Shown: positions 7,838 to 17,541, numbered from the stretch's first letter. The stretch is 64,000 nt of DNA from Nostoc flagelliforme FACHB-838 (GCF_014698065.1 NZ_JACJSI010000007.1:1-64000); one strand, 5' to 3'. Program-made: numbers and translations. The notes: generated from the letters alone by a model not told the origin.

Positions 7838-8013
7838 AAGCCTTACGATTTGACTTGTATAAACGTATTCCGAATGGGCTGCTGCCTCTAGTCAAGCCAC
7901 TGGAGGGGGAACCTCCGAGAATCGGTTCCCAGCCTCCAGGCTGGGAACCAGTTAGGGCAAGGGCTGTGTCTTAACTTAGTGCTATTCTATTCAGTGTGTA
8001 CCTATGTACGCTA

Positions 8014-9570
8014 TTAATTTTTTGTCTGTGGTCGTGAACCAGGAATTGTTACATCTATTGGTGTCACCTTTGCCGCTAGCTGCGTCAATGGTGGTTGAAT
8101 GGCGGCTTGATTCCCCACTACTAGAGTCACAATTTTTTCTGGTTTGAGGTATTCTCGTGCTACGCGTTGGACATCGGCTGCTGTGGTGGCGGCGACGGCT
8201 TTTTGATAGCGAAAGAGAAAATCAGCAGGATAGCCGTAATATTCGTATCGCATCAACCGTGATAAGGTTTGGCTGGGGTCTTGAAAGTTGAATACAAAGG
8301 AGTTAAGTGTAGATTCTTTTGCAAAAGCGAGTTCTTTTGCAGTCACTTTTTGAGTTTGAATGCGCTTAATTTCACTTTGTAAGGCCTTGACAAACTGGAC
8401 GGTAGCATCAGATCGTGTTTGTCCACCAGCAATGAACATCCCAGGATAATCGAAACGAGGACTCCACTGGCCATAGACAGAGTAAGCTAAACCTTGGCGC
8501 GATCGCACTTCATTAAATAAGCGTCCACCAAATCCACTTAAAACCCCATTCAATACATCCAGCGCCGGATAATCAGGACTATCAAAGCGTCCGCCTAAAT
8601 GCCCGATAAGTACACTACTTTGGGTTAGTTGTGGCTGATTTACAAAAAATACTCCACCTGTATTAGCTGCGGAAACCTTTGGTAATGTGGGTTTGGCAAT
8701 ACCTGGGTTACGGTTCCAATTGCCAAACTTAGCTTGAATGAGCGATCGCATTTTCTTAGCATCAAAATCCCCCACAATCCCCAAAATCATATTATTGGGG
8801 TGGAAATATTGCTGATAAAACTTGAGCAAATCCTCACGTTCAACCTGATCCACCGTCGCATACTCTATCGTGCGAGAGTATGGACTATCTTTCCCATAGA
8901 TCAACTTCTTAAATTCTCGACTAGCAATACTATCTGGATCATCATTGCGACGGGCAATGCCACCCTTAGCTTGTGTCTTAGCCAAGTCTAGCTTTTCTTG
9001 AGCAAATACTGGCGATCGCAGCACCTCAGCAAATAGCCCAAACACTGTTTCTAAATCTTCACTGAGCGCGTCAAAGCTAGCACTACCAAAAGTTTCAGCA
9101 ATACTAACTTCCACAGATGCCGCGCGTTGTTCCAATATCTCGTTGAGTTCATCAGGGGAATGCTGCTTAGTTCCTCCAGTTCGCATCACCGTGCCTGTAA
9201 AACCAGCCAACCCAACTTTCTCCAACGGTTCCAAGCGATTTCCTGTCCGCACAAAGGCCGTACCATTCACCAACGGTAACTCGTGATCTTCCATTAAATA
9301 AACAACTAAGCCGTTTTGCAGCACAAACCGCTCATACTTGGGTAACTTGATTTCAGGTAGCGGTGGTAGCTGTAATTCCGTGTAATGCTTTGCCTCAGCC
9401 GTCGCCGCTAAAGAAAAATTACAAGTTAAAAGTAAACACGCAAAAACAGCAACCAAAGCATAAATCAGACCCTTCCTCTTTTGAATTTTCAACGCTATCT
9501 GCGTTTTACCTTTCACCTGATACCTCTGCATATCTTTCTTCCTTTGCGTCCTTTGCGGTTCGTTTTTCAT
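8014..9570 (-). CDS. M16 family peptidase-like subunit lacking the zinc motif
   Basis: A 518-residue protein with a hydrophobic segment near residues 33-55 (LIYALVAVFACLLLTCNFSL) that looks like a signal or anchor, then two M16-type lobes: FVLQNGLVVYLMEDHELPL in the first, RQGLAYSVYGQW in the second. Where HxxEH would stand it reads AGFTGTVMRTGG, so zinc binding is lost and it is probably the non-catalytic partner of the upstream M16 gene, as in processing-peptidase-like heterodimers. Its start overlaps that gene's stop by ATGA, implying translational coupling. The first 13 residues (MKNEPQRTQRKKD) are translated from a dispersed cyanobacterial repeat, so the native start may be the downstream ATG at codon 14. 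Confidence 0.9.
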   Translation of the reverse strand: MKNEPQRTQRKKDMQRYQVKGKTQIALKIQKRKGLIYALVAVFACLLLTCNFSLAATAEAKHYTELQLPPLPEIKLPKYERFVLQNGLVVYLMEDHELPLVNGTAFVRTGNRLEPLEKVGLAGFTGTVMRTGGTKQHSPDELNEILEQRAASVEVSIAETFGSASFDALSEDLETVFGLFAEVLRSPVFAQEKLDLAKTQAKGGIARRNDDPDSIASREFKKLIYGKDSPYSRTIEYATVDQVEREDLLKFYQQYFHPNNMILGIVGDFDAKKMRSLIQAKFGNWNRNPGIAKPTLPKVSAANTGGVFFVNQPQLTQSSVLIGHLGGRFDSPDYPALDVLNGVLSGFGGRLFNEVRSRQGLAYSVYGQWSPRFDYPGMFIAGGQTRSDATVQFVKALQSEIKRIQTQKVTAKELAFAKESTLNSFVFNFQDPSQTLSRLMRYEYYGYPADFLFRYQKAVAATTAADVQRVAREYLKPEKIVTLVVGNQAAIQPPLTQLAAKVTPIDVTIPGSRPQTKN

Positions 9571-11231
9571 CCTTCTTTCGACAACAACTTACCAATTGTG
9601 CGATTCTCAGCCGTAAACGTCTGCTTTGCCACTCGCTGAATATCAGCCGTTGTCACCGCCGAAATATCATCCAACTGCTTAAACAAATTCCGCCAAGAGC
9701 CAGTTTTCACTTCATATTCCAACAATTGTTGAGCCATCCCCATATTGGAATCGAGAGTACGTAACAAACCCGCCCTTGCTTGAGTTTTCACCCGTTCCAA
9801 ATCAACCGCCGCTACAGGCTCAGTTTTTAATTTGTCAATTTCTTGGCGCAAAGCCACCCCCAATTCATCAACTGTATGGCCAGGAGCCGTGAGAGCATAG
9901 AATAACATCAGGTTTGGGTACTTATCTCCCGGAAAACCGCTGAAACCTTGGGCACTTAGCGCCAAACGCTGCTTCTCTACCAAAGACTTATACAGCCGAG
10001 ATGTGCGTCCATCACTTAATAAACTACCAATGATTTCATAGACTGCATTATCTGGATGAGTAATTGCCGGACGATGATAACCTTCTAAATACCAGGGTTG
10101 AGAAGGTAGCTGTAAAGTAACTTCCCGTGTTTGTTTCTGTGGCGGTTCCACCGCGATTTGTTCAACAGCTTTGGTTTTTGCTTGATAACGGCCAAAATAA
10201 GTTTGCGCCAGCTTTTTCACCTCAGCCGGGTTAACATCTCCGACAATAGCGATCGTTAAATTACTTGGTACGTAATGAGTATCAAAAAACTTTTGGACAT
10301 CTTCTGGTGTCAGATTGCGGATATCTTGGTCATAACCAATTACTGGACGCCTGTAGGGATGGACTTTGTAAGCAGTATCGATAAATTTTTCCACCATTAT
10401 TCCAATGGGTGAATTTTCCACCCGCATCCGCCGCTCCTCTAAAATTACATCTCTTTCTTTATAAAACTCACGACGAATTACAGGATCGAGAAACCGTTCC
10501 GACTCCAGCGACATCCAAAGTTCCAGCTTATTGGCAGGAAAGCTGTACAAATAACGGGTGGCTTCAGTTGAAGTATTGGCATTTAAACCCACACCTCCTG
10601 CTTGTTCGACAATTTGCCCTAATTCGTTTTGTTTGACTAGCTTGGCTGCTTGCGATTCCACTCGCTTAAACTCAGCTTCTAACCGAGCAACCTCATCTTT
10701 TTTGCCATCGGCTTTTGCTGCTTGAATTTGGGCATCTAACCGTTCTAAGGTTTCTAATAAAGGTTTTTCTGCCTTGTAGTCTTCTGTACCAATGCGCGTT
10801 GTGCCTTTAAACGCCAAATGTTCCAGAAAGTGAGCTACACCAGTTTTGCCATCTGGCTCATCTACTCCACCGACATCCGCATAAGTAAGGAAAGAAACGA
10901 CAGGTGCTTGATGTCGTTCCAAGACAATAAATTTTAAACCATTTTCGAGGCGAAACTCCGTTAACTGCTTGATTACTCGATCCAGGTAAGGTTGAATCGA
11001 ACTTTGAACTGACGGGGTTTGAGTTTTCGCTTCTTGAGGAGGTGCTGTCTGAGTTTGAGCCAGAGCGACTTCTGGCAGCAATCCCCAGTAAAGAATGAGC
11101 GAAGTCAACAAAGTGACAAACAACCGCCGTAATGTGACAGATGTTTGATCTGACCAATCCAAAATCGTTCGACTGAGCAAAGTCGAAATCCTCAATCTCA
11201 AATTCCAAATTGACCGACTGATATGGTTCAT
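9567..11231 (-). CDS. M16 family zinc metallopeptidase (catalytic)
   Basis: The 554-residue protein has a hydrophobic N-terminal segment (about 36-58, ending in ALAQT, a plausible signal-peptidase site), then an M16 domain with the inverted zinc motif H134-F-L-E137-H138 in VAHFLEHLAFKGT. The likely third ligand lies in the ESERF segment further on. A coiled, Lys/Glu-rich insertion (LDAQIQAAKADGKKDEVARL) separates them. The C-terminal lobe has LLSDGRTSRLYKSLVEKQRL, typical of the family. Export to the periplasm or membrane is likely. It is first in a two-gene operon with the inactive subunit, divergent from the TetR gene. Confidence 0.92.
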   Translation of the reverse strand: MNHISRSIWNLRLRISTLLSRTILDWSDQTSVTLRRLFVTLLTSLILYWGLLPEVALAQTQTAPPQEAKTQTPSVQSSIQPYLDRVIKQLTEFRLENGLKFIVLERHQAPVVSFLTYADVGGVDEPDGKTGVAHFLEHLAFKGTTRIGTEDYKAEKPLLETLERLDAQIQAAKADGKKDEVARLEAEFKRVESQAAKLVKQNELGQIVEQAGGVGLNANTSTEATRYLYSFPANKLELWMSLESERFLDPVIRREFYKERDVILEERRMRVENSPIGIMVEKFIDTAYKVHPYRRPVIGYDQDIRNLTPEDVQKFFDTHYVPSNLTIAIVGDVNPAEVKKLAQTYFGRYQAKTKAVEQIAVEPPQKQTREVTLQLPSQPWYLEGYHRPAITHPDNAVYEIIGSLLSDGRTSRLYKSLVEKQRLALSAQGFSGFPGDKYPNLMLFYALTAPGHTVDELGVALRQEIDKLKTEPVAAVDLERVKTQARAGLLRTLDSNMGMAQQLLEYEVKTGSWRNLFKQLDDISAVTTADIQRVAKQTFTAENRTIGKLLSKEG

Positions 11232-11382
11232 AAGCGAGAATTAAGATAAAGTTACATTACCTAAAAAACAGGATACTCAGCAAAAGAACGTTAATCTTGT
11301 ATTAAGTTCTCAGTGACTTTTTGTACTGAACGTTAGACAATAATGCTACAAGTGCTGTTCTGGATATTTAACCATAACTATT

Positions 11383-11997
11383 ATGCGAGTTTTTAATTCT
11401 TCCCCGCCTTCAGAGGCTCAGACACGCACCCGGATTTTACAAGCAGCACAACGGTTGTTTGCCTCTCAGGGATTTGACGGCACTACCACCCGCGATTTGG
11501 CACAAGCCGCAGGTGTAGCTGAAGGCACTCTCTTCCGTCATTTTCCGAATAAAAAAGCGATTTTGGTGGAAGTAGCTACGAATGGCTGGGTAGAGATTCT
11601 CACAGATTTGCTGACAGAATTAAGTGAAATGGGCAGCTATAAAGCCGTAGCTCAGGTGATGCGCCGCCGGATGTGGAATTTCCAAAAAAATGCCCATTTA
11701 ATGCGCGTTTGTTTTATGGAGGTGCAGTTTCACCCCGATTTACGCGATCGCATCCAGTTAGAAGTCATTACCAAAATGACAGATGTGGGCGAAGCATTTT
11801 TTCAAACAGCAATGGATAAAGGCATTTATCGCCAAACTGATGCCAAGCTGGTTGCTAAAGTTTTTTTAGGGATGTTTGCGATCGCAGGTTTTTCCAACAA
11901 CACCATTATTGAGCCTGATGCTTCTCCCCAACAAATGCAGGAAATGGCAGAAGGACTTGCTGATATCTTCCTTAATGGTGTCTTGGTTAAAGAGTGA
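11383..11997 (+). CDS. TetR/AcrR family transcriptional regulator
   Basis: A 204-residue protein with an N-terminal TetR helix-turn-helix (about 13-60): TRILQAAQRLFASQGFDGTT, then DLAQAAGVAEGTLFRHFPNK. The remainder is an all-helical ligand-binding and dimer domain (VCFMEVQFHPDLRDRI). It is transcribed away from the M16 operon with about 150 bases between starts, so it may regulate itself or that operon (inference). The ligand cannot be told from sequence. Confidence 0.93.
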   Translation: MRVFNSSPPSEAQTRTRILQAAQRLFASQGFDGTTTRDLAQAAGVAEGTLFRHFPNKKAILVEVATNGWVEILTDLLTELSEMGSYKAVAQVMRRRMWNFQKNAHLMRVCFMEVQFHPDLRDRIQLEVITKMTDVGEAFFQTAMDKGIYRQTDAKLVAKVFLGMFAIAGFSNNTIIEPDASPQQMQEMAEGLADIFLNGVLVKE

Positions 11998-12045
11998 GGA
12001 GTGATGAGTTATGAGTTATGAATTTTAACTCCAAACTCCAAACTC

Positions 12046-12486
12046 CTAAATAATAATTGTTTTCGCTTGCTGACTCCACTGTTGTACTAGCTCAATTGCT
12101 GGACACAAATCACGCCGTTGCATTGTTGCTACCTGTAATCGCATAATTTGTCGGTGTAATCTGTGAGTAGGAGTTTCAGCTAACTGTGCGACAGAACCAA
12201 TACCCGCATGCAGCAATAAACCACAATATTGTATCCCGACGCTAGGAATACGCGCCAAGTCAGCTAAGGTCATCCATTTATTTACATACTGAAGATGAAT
12301 CTGTAGTTTATTTGCTAACGCTAGTCTTTGCTCTAAAGTCTTTCCTTGTTTGACTAGTGTTACTGTACTAGTAATGCCACAATTGTGCAGTTGGGATTGT
12401 TCTTCGTGGCTAAGTCCAGGTAATTGCTCGATTGGCCAGTCACGAGATTGCATGAGGATTCTACTATCTTTGTGTTTAGCAGACAT
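12046..12486 (-). CDS. DUF4332 domain protein
   Basis: From the ATG at 12486 the product has 146 residues; the open frame extends upstream to a TTG at 12582, but that Lys/Ser-rich extension looks non-native, and an ATG at 12453 is also possible. The protein has the helix-hairpin-helix-like pattern of DUF4332: IEQLPGLSHEEQSQLHNCGI, then LADLARIPSVGIQYCGLLLH AGIGSVAQLAE. Proteins of this type are widespread in cyanobacteria with unknown function; the fold suggests nucleic-acid or protein binding. The C-terminus is Gln-rich. It converges with the TetR gene. Confidence 0.75.
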   Translation of the reverse strand: MSAKHKDSRILMQSRDWPIEQLPGLSHEEQSQLHNCGITSTVTLVKQGKTLEQRLALANKLQIHLQYVNKWMTLADLARIPSVGIQYCGLLLHAGIGSVAQLAETPTHRLHRQIMRLQVATMQRRDLCPAIELVQQWSQQAKTIII

Positions 12487-12692
12487 TTTTAAAATTAAAA
12501 TATTAGGCTTCTTTGAATATTGTGACACCCGCTTCTTCACAAAAGTAGACTTTTGCGGTTTAGTATTTGCATTGCCTAACAATTTCCTAATAGAGGAATA
12601 ATCTTAATCGCCTTCCCTCACCTCTGACGTTAAAATACGTGTAAAATATCTCAAATTTTGCTTGTCTCCCTCCGGTAGATTGCAGGAAGTTT

Positions 12693-13157
12693 ATGACCCC
12701 GATTCCCAAAAGCGCAGCCCAGTTATATGAAACAGATTTTTTTGCATGGACAGAAAAAACTGTGCAACTCATTCGTGCTGGACAATTTGGACAAGTAGAT
12801 TGGGATGCTGTAATTGAGGAGATTGAAAGCTTGGGACGCTCAGATCGGCGGGAGTTGAAAAGCCGTTTGGAAGTATTATTACACCATTTACTCAAGTGGC
12901 AATATCAGTCTGGTTTGCGGAGTGGCTCTTGGCAAAATACCATTGATGAGCAACGCAACAAAATTCTAGATTTGCTGCAAGAGAGTCCCAGCCTCAATTC
13001 CTATCCAGAAGAAGTTTTAGCCCAGTGCTATCATCGGGGATTAAAAGCTGCTAGTAATGAAACTCAACTACCAATAGATACGTTTCCAGTGGAGTGTCCT
13101 TATTCCATTGCTCAAGTTTTTGATGTTGAGTTTTTGCCGGATGCGATTGATTTTTAA
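12693..13157 (+). CDS. DUF29 family protein
   Basis: A 154-residue protein with the family hallmarks: YETDFFAWTEKTVQLIRAG near the start, DWDAVIEEIESLGRSDRREL, LEVLLHHLLKWQYQ and then SWQNTIDEQRNKILDLL. DUF29 proteins are abundant in cyanobacteria, often in multiple copies, with no known function. The gene ends three bases before the stop of the convergent PhzF gene. Confidence 0.9.
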   Translation: MTPIPKSAAQLYETDFFAWTEKTVQLIRAGQFGQVDWDAVIEEIESLGRSDRRELKSRLEVLLHHLLKWQYQSGLRSGSWQNTIDEQRNKILDLLQESPSLNSYPEEVLAQCYHRGLKAASNETQLPIDTFPVECPYSIAQVFDVEFLPDAIDF

Positions 13158-13159
13158 TC

Positions 13160-13966
13160 TTAGCTTAATGGGGTAATTAACTCACCTCGCATCACAGTTA
13201 CTGCTTGTCCGCCAAGAAGGACGCGATCGCCCCCATCATAATCTACTTTCACCACCCCACCGCGACTTGATGCTTGATAAGCCAATAACTCATCTTTGTG
13301 CAAGCGATCGCGCCAGAATGGAGCAAGACAACAATGAGCCGCCCCAGTCACTGGGTCTTCATTAACACCTAATCCTGGTGCAAAGAAACGTGAGACGAAA
13401 TCATATTCGGAATCAGAATTGGCGGTGCTGGTGACGATTAAACCACTAATAGACAACGTTTTTAGGAGTTGGAAATTAGGCTGTACTTGCCGTAGCAATT
13501 CTTCAGATTCTAATTCCACTAAATAGCCTAACGAATTCTGCAATACAGATTTGTATGGTACACCCAAAACTTGGCTAAGTTCTGGAGGAGCGATCGCGGC
13601 TTGGGAGTGATTCACAGGAAAATCTAATTCAATCCACTTACCTTGCAATTTAGCAATCAACACTCCAGTTTTGGTATAAAAACGCGCCACTTCATTCGCT
13701 GACAGATGTCCCTCTGACCAGAGTACATGAGCGCTAGCTAAAGTTGCATGACCACAAAGCGGCACTTCTAGCATCGGCGTAAACCAACGCAGATTGAAGC
13801 CATCATCCTGTCTAACGAGAAAAGCCGTTTCAGATAAATTCATCTCTTGAGCTACATTCTGCATCCAGCCATCGTCTTGGTGAGCAGGCAAAACACAAAC
13901 AGCAGCAGGATTACCTGCAAAAGGTGTATTGGTAAAAGCATCAACCTGAGTAATGGTTTGTCCCAT
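13160..13966 (-). CDS. PhzF family isomerase/epimerase
   Basis: A 268-residue protein matching the PhzF fold of two diaminopimelate-epimerase-like halves: QVDAFTNTPFAGNPAAVCVL, then EMNLSETAFL with the catalytic Glu, and LCGHATLASAHVL. The second half has FVSRFFAPGLGVNEDPVTG and AHCCLAPFW. PhzF itself isomerises DHHA in phenazine synthesis. No phenazine genes are nearby, so the substrate here is unknown, as for most cyanobacterial homologues. The length is usual. Confidence 0.92.
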   Translation of the reverse strand: MGQTITQVDAFTNTPFAGNPAAVCVLPAHQDDGWMQNVAQEMNLSETAFLVRQDDGFNLRWFTPMLEVPLCGHATLASAHVLWSEGHLSANEVARFYTKTGVLIAKLQGKWIELDFPVNHSQAAIAPPELSQVLGVPYKSVLQNSLGYLVELESEELLRQVQPNFQLLKTLSISGLIVTSTANSDSEYDFVSRFFAPGLGVNEDPVTGAAHCCLAPFWRDRLHKDELLAYQASSRGGVVKVDYDGGDRVLLGGQAVTVMRGELITPLS

Positions 13967-14109
13967 TAAAGTTACCCTGAAAGTTAGACAGCAATATTAT
14001 ATTTATCAAGAATCTGTAAAAAATTTATGCCGACTATTGCCATTATTGGGAAGCGGCGTATTGTTGGTAGAGTAGCACAGATAGAGGTTTGCCTTTACCC
14101 TGTGTTCTT

Positions 14110-14538
14110 TTAATCATTTGATTTATTAAAAACTTCTAAAATCTGTCGGCAAATCTGTTTCAACTTCTCCTCAATTTCACTAGAAGGTGAAGATGCGCCG
14201 ACAATACTCCAATTTTCCACCGTAGAAAGTCGCCATGCTTCGCCGCGATGATCAAATCCAGCTATCTCCACGCCGATCGCACGGCGTGAATTACTGATGG
14301 GATCTTGATAAAATCGGATTTGAATTAAGATACTACGACTACGCCAAGATTTGCTGATACCAGGAAAGTGAAAGCCAATATCTATAGAGTCTGGATCGAC
14401 TAACTCCCTGGTTTCCGGGTCATTCTTCCAGGGCTTAAGATCAGATTTGGCATCAGGAAACTCGAATTTGAACAAATTAACCACCGTAGCAATGTTGCTG
14501 GCGAGTTCAAGGTTCGTTGCCTGTTCAGCTGCATTCAC
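14110..14538 (-). CDS. Conserved hypothetical protein
   Basis: A 142-residue acidic protein, ATG at 14538, with no signal peptide or membrane segment. It begins MNAAEQATNLELASNIATVV and has a beta-rich centre (SILIQIRFYQD, AIGVEIAGFDHRGEAW) and a C-terminal helix rich in Lys/Glu. No family is recognised. Base use is like its neighbours. It is transcribed away from psbQ with about 360 bases between starts. Confidence 0.7.
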   Translation of the reverse strand: MNAAEQATNLELASNIATVVNLFKFEFPDAKSDLKPWKNDPETRELVDPDSIDIGFHFPGISKSWRSRSILIQIRFYQDPISNSRRAIGVEIAGFDHRGEAWRLSTVENWSIVGASSPSSEIEEKLKQICRQILEVFNKSND

Positions 14539-14897
14539 TAAAAAACACTCCTATATTGCGTCGGCATCTTGGGGATGTGAAGACAGAACAACCGCCAGAA
14601 GGCTTATCCTATTGGTGTTTCAGCTTATCAAGACCTTTGAAATTTAGCAACACCAGATTATATTTCCCTAACAATCATTGTTACTAAACAAATGCCAAAA
14701 ATCGCTTCTTGTTGAGACTGGTTAACACCTATTAAGTAATTGTACTTAAAAATTCCTCAAAAGCAGATGAAATTCTGCTCTTTGGAAAAAATATCAAGAT
14801 TTTCTGCAAAATCCTTGGCTGACAAGGATGATAAATTGCGCTAGCGATCTAAAATGACACTGTTAATCGGTAAACACAAAGCAATTAAGTTCAATGT
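14539..14897. other. Divergent intergenic region upstream of psbQ
   Basis: AT-rich spacer between the hypothetical gene and psbQ. It should carry both promoters, but no element can be placed with confidence. Confidence 0.3.
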
Positions 14898-15365
14898 ATG
14901 GCCCGTCAACGCTCGATTTTTTCGTTTTTTCTAGTATTATTGGCCACATTCCTCATTAGTTGTGGTGGCCCTAATGTCGCGGTAGCACCTCCGACTTACA
15001 CAGCAGTACAACTTGAAAAAATTCAGGCATACCTTCCTGAAATTCAGGCTGTGCGCGATCGCTCACAAGAGTTGAAAACTTTGATCCAAAGAGGTGATTG
15101 GATCAATGTACGTAACTTTATACATGGCCCGATAACAGAAGCAAGGCTAAACCTGACTTATGTCACTCCCAACCTTCTACCCAAAGACCAATCCACAGCA
15201 CGTCAAATAACGCGAGATTTGTTTAACGACCTGGTTAAACTTGACAAAGCTACTAGTGCTAGCAATCCTCAAGTTGCCTTGAGTAAAGCCCAAGCTGCTT
15301 TCGCAGATATTGACAAATTCCTCGAACTGCTTCCTAAGACCAGCAGTCAACCAGAAGCAAGTTAA
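14898..15365 (+). CDS. psbQ: Photosystem II protein PsbQ (CyanoQ), lipoprotein
   Basis: A 155-residue protein with a lipoprotein signal (FFLVLLATFLISC, lipid-modified Cys at 22), followed by a Pro-rich linker and a four-helix PsbQ domain: AVQLEKIQAYLPEIQAVRDR, then WINVRNFIHGPITEARLNLT and FNDLVKLDKA. CyanoQ sits on the lumenal side of photosystem II and supports the oxygen-evolving complex. Length and lipobox fit cyanobacterial PsbQ. It is monocistronic by spacing. Confidence 0.93.
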   Translation: MARQRSIFSFFLVLLATFLISCGGPNVAVAPPTYTAVQLEKIQAYLPEIQAVRDRSQELKTLIQRGDWINVRNFIHGPITEARLNLTYVTPNLLPKDQSTARQITRDLFNDLVKLDKATSASNPQVALSKAQAAFADIDKFLELLPKTSSQPEAS

Positions 15366-15478
15366 GCGCAAGGTATATGGGCAGAGGGAGATAAAGAGGA
15401 GTTCACTTGCTCCCCCTGCCTCCTCTGCCTCCCCTGCTTATCCGAACCGTATTGCCCCATCTTCGCTTCAAAATAGCA

Positions 15479-16603
15479 ATGAGTCATGTAGTTATTATTG
15501 GTTGTGGTGTAGTTGGGGCTGCGATCGCATACCAACTTAGTCTAGTAAAAGGGCTGAAAATTACAGTTTGCGATCGGCAAGCACCAGCACAAGATTCCAC
15601 AGGCGCTGCACTTGGCGTTTTGATGGGCGCAATCAGCCAAAAAATCAAAGGCAAGGCTTGGCAGATGCGACAAACTAGCATCCAACGCTATGAAACCTTG
15701 ATTCCTGAACTAGAAGCTTTAACAGGTCGCAAAATTCCTTTTAATCGTCAGGGAATTCTCATGCTTTTGTCTGATTCCTCCCCTTCTCTAGAGGGGATTT
15801 CAGCATGGGAAAAACTAATAGAAATTCGCCACTCTCAAGGCTGGCATTTAGAAATATGGGACACGGCTAAACTCCAAAATATCTGTCCTCAAATTAATCA
15901 CGAAAAAATTACTGGCGCTGTCTATTCTCCGCAAGATCGCCAGATCGATCCAACAGCCCTGACGTTAGCTTTAGTTGAGGCTGCCCAGCAAAATGGGGTA
16001 AATTTCAAATTTGGCGTGACTGTTTTGGATGCCCCAACCTCAACACCTGAATCTTCTTCCCAATTTTGCCATCAACTTGAGACTACAGAAGGAAAAATAG
16101 CTGCTGATTGGTTTGTAATTGCAGCAGGGCTAGGTTCAACACCACTGACGGCAAAATTAAATCAGATGGTTGATATCCGCCCTGTGCTTGGGCAAGCGTT
16201 GCAGATGCGTGTGGGGCATCGATTAGGCAATCCTGACTTCCAGCCAGCGATAACGGGTAACGATGTCCATATTGTTCCTGTGGGCAGTGGAGATTATTGG
16301 GTAGGTGCAACAGTGGAATTTCCCATTAATGGTAATGAGATTCCGCCAAATCAAGAACTGCTGGAATCTGTTAGAGAACAAGCGATCGCATTTTGCCCAG
16401 AATTAGCCACAGCAACTATTCTCTGCACTTGGTCGGGGTTACGTCCCCGCCCGGAAGGACGACCAGCCCCAGTTATTGGCAAGTTACCAGGGTTTAGTAA
16501 CGTCCTCTTGGCTACCGGACACTATCGCAACGGCGTTTTACTAGCACCCGCCACAGCTTATGCGATTCGTGAGATGATTACTTCTCAGGGAATGGGGGGA
16601 TGA
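15479..16603 (+). CDS. FAD-dependent oxidoreductase (DadA/glycine-oxidase type)
   Basis: The ATG at 15479 gives 374 residues that begin directly with the dinucleotide-binding motif HVVIIGCGVVGAAIAYQLS; the open frame upstream is translated repeat and was left out. The DAO-family core continues with STGAALGVLMGAISQK, a Gln/Arg-rich substrate region, and the C-terminal flavin motif LRPRPEGRPAPVIGKLPGF with LATGHYRNGVLLAP. That ending matches glycine oxidase/ThiO-like enzymes, which could supply dehydroglycine for thiamine, but no thiG is fused or adjacent, so the substrate is unsettled. Confidence 0.88.
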   Translation: MSHVVIIGCGVVGAAIAYQLSLVKGLKITVCDRQAPAQDSTGAALGVLMGAISQKIKGKAWQMRQTSIQRYETLIPELEALTGRKIPFNRQGILMLLSDSSPSLEGISAWEKLIEIRHSQGWHLEIWDTAKLQNICPQINHEKITGAVYSPQDRQIDPTALTLALVEAAQQNGVNFKFGVTVLDAPTSTPESSSQFCHQLETTEGKIAADWFVIAAGLGSTPLTAKLNQMVDIRPVLGQALQMRVGHRLGNPDFQPAITGNDVHIVPVGSGDYWVGATVEFPINGNEIPPNQELLESVREQAIAFCPELATATILCTWSGLRPRPEGRPAPVIGKLPGFSNVLLATGHYRNGVLLAPATAYAIREMITSQGMGG

Positions 16604-16689
16604 GGGAACAGGGGGAGCAGGGGGAGCAGAAGAAAATAATAATTCCTGACAAATGACAAATGACAAATGACAAATCATAGGAATATAGC

Positions 16690-17541
16690 GTGTCAATAAC
16701 AGAACATAAAATCAATGTAGATTCACTGGAATGGTTTTATCGGGAATGTTTACCAATCGGCAGAAGTGACTTAGCGCCTGTGTTGTTGCTACACGGCTTA
16801 GTTTCACAAAGTTATAGTTGGCGTCATATTATACCTGCTTTGGCGAATCAAGGTACAAGAGCGATCGCTCCAGATTGGATTGGTTACGGCTTTTCTGCAA
16901 AACCAGAAAAACGAGATTTTGCTTACACTCCCGATGCTTTTATTACAGCTTTAGAAGGATTTATTAAAGCGCTAGAACTTGAACATTTTTCTTTAGTTGT
17001 ACAAGGCTTTTTAGGTTCTGTAGGGTTACAATATGCCTTGCGTCATCCAGAACAAATTGCCAATTTAGTTATTTTAAATACCCCAATTTCAACTGCTGCC
17101 AAATTACCCTGGAAAATTAAACAAATGGGTTTACCTTTGGCAGGTGAAGTCATGACCCAAGATCCCCTATTAGTTGACCGAACGCTAGAAAGTGGAAGCC
17201 GTTATCGCATAGATGATAAAGATTTAGATATTTATCGAAAACCATTCTTGAAAAGTTCTTCATCTGGTCGGAGTCTCTTGTCAAGTATTCGCAATTTACA
17301 GCTTGATTCAGCCATGACAGAAATACAATCTGGCTTTAAAGAATGGCAACAACCAATTCTGATTCAATGGGGTATGATTGACCCTTGGCTACCTGTAGAC
17401 ATTGCCGAAACCTTTGCTAATTCCGCACCAAATAGCGAATTAATAAAACTTAATAACGTCGGGCATTATCCTCAAGAACACTACCACGAGGCGATTTTAG
17501 AAGACCTTTTACCCTTTGTGCGTCGTAAAGATGCTCATTGA
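16690..17541 (+). CDS. Alpha/beta hydrolase
   Basis: A 283-residue alpha/beta-hydrolase with a GTG start following a heptamer (aatgaca) array. It has the oxyanion-hole region VLLLHGLVSQSYSWR, strand/helix APDWIGYGFS, the late Asp in WGMIDPWLPVDIA and the His in NVGHYPQEHYHE. The nucleophile elbow reads VVQGFLGSVG: the position of the nucleophile Ser is Phe (G-F-L-G), so classical hydrolase activity may be altered. Haloalkane-dehalogenase-like proteins are the closest in overall look. Confidence 0.85.
   Translation: MSITEHKINVDSLEWFYRECLPIGRSDLAPVLLLHGLVSQSYSWRHIIPALANQGTRAIAPDWIGYGFSAKPEKRDFAYTPDAFITALEGFIKALELEHFSLVVQGFLGSVGLQYALRHPEQIANLVILNTPISTAAKLPWKIKQMGLPLAGEVMTQDPLLVDRTLESGSRYRIDDKDLDIYRKPFLKSSSSGRSLLSSIRNLQLDSAMTEIQSGFKEWQQPILIQWGMIDPWLPVDIAETFANSAPNSELIKLNNVGHYPQEHYHEAILEDLLPFVRRKDAH

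Noticed and set aside
7647..7895. Minus-strand frame of 82 codons ending CYREMTEDELE
   Set aside because: Most of it is translated MITE and hairpin repeat; only the last dozen codons look protein-like and no family is recognised. It may be a trace of a lost small gene.
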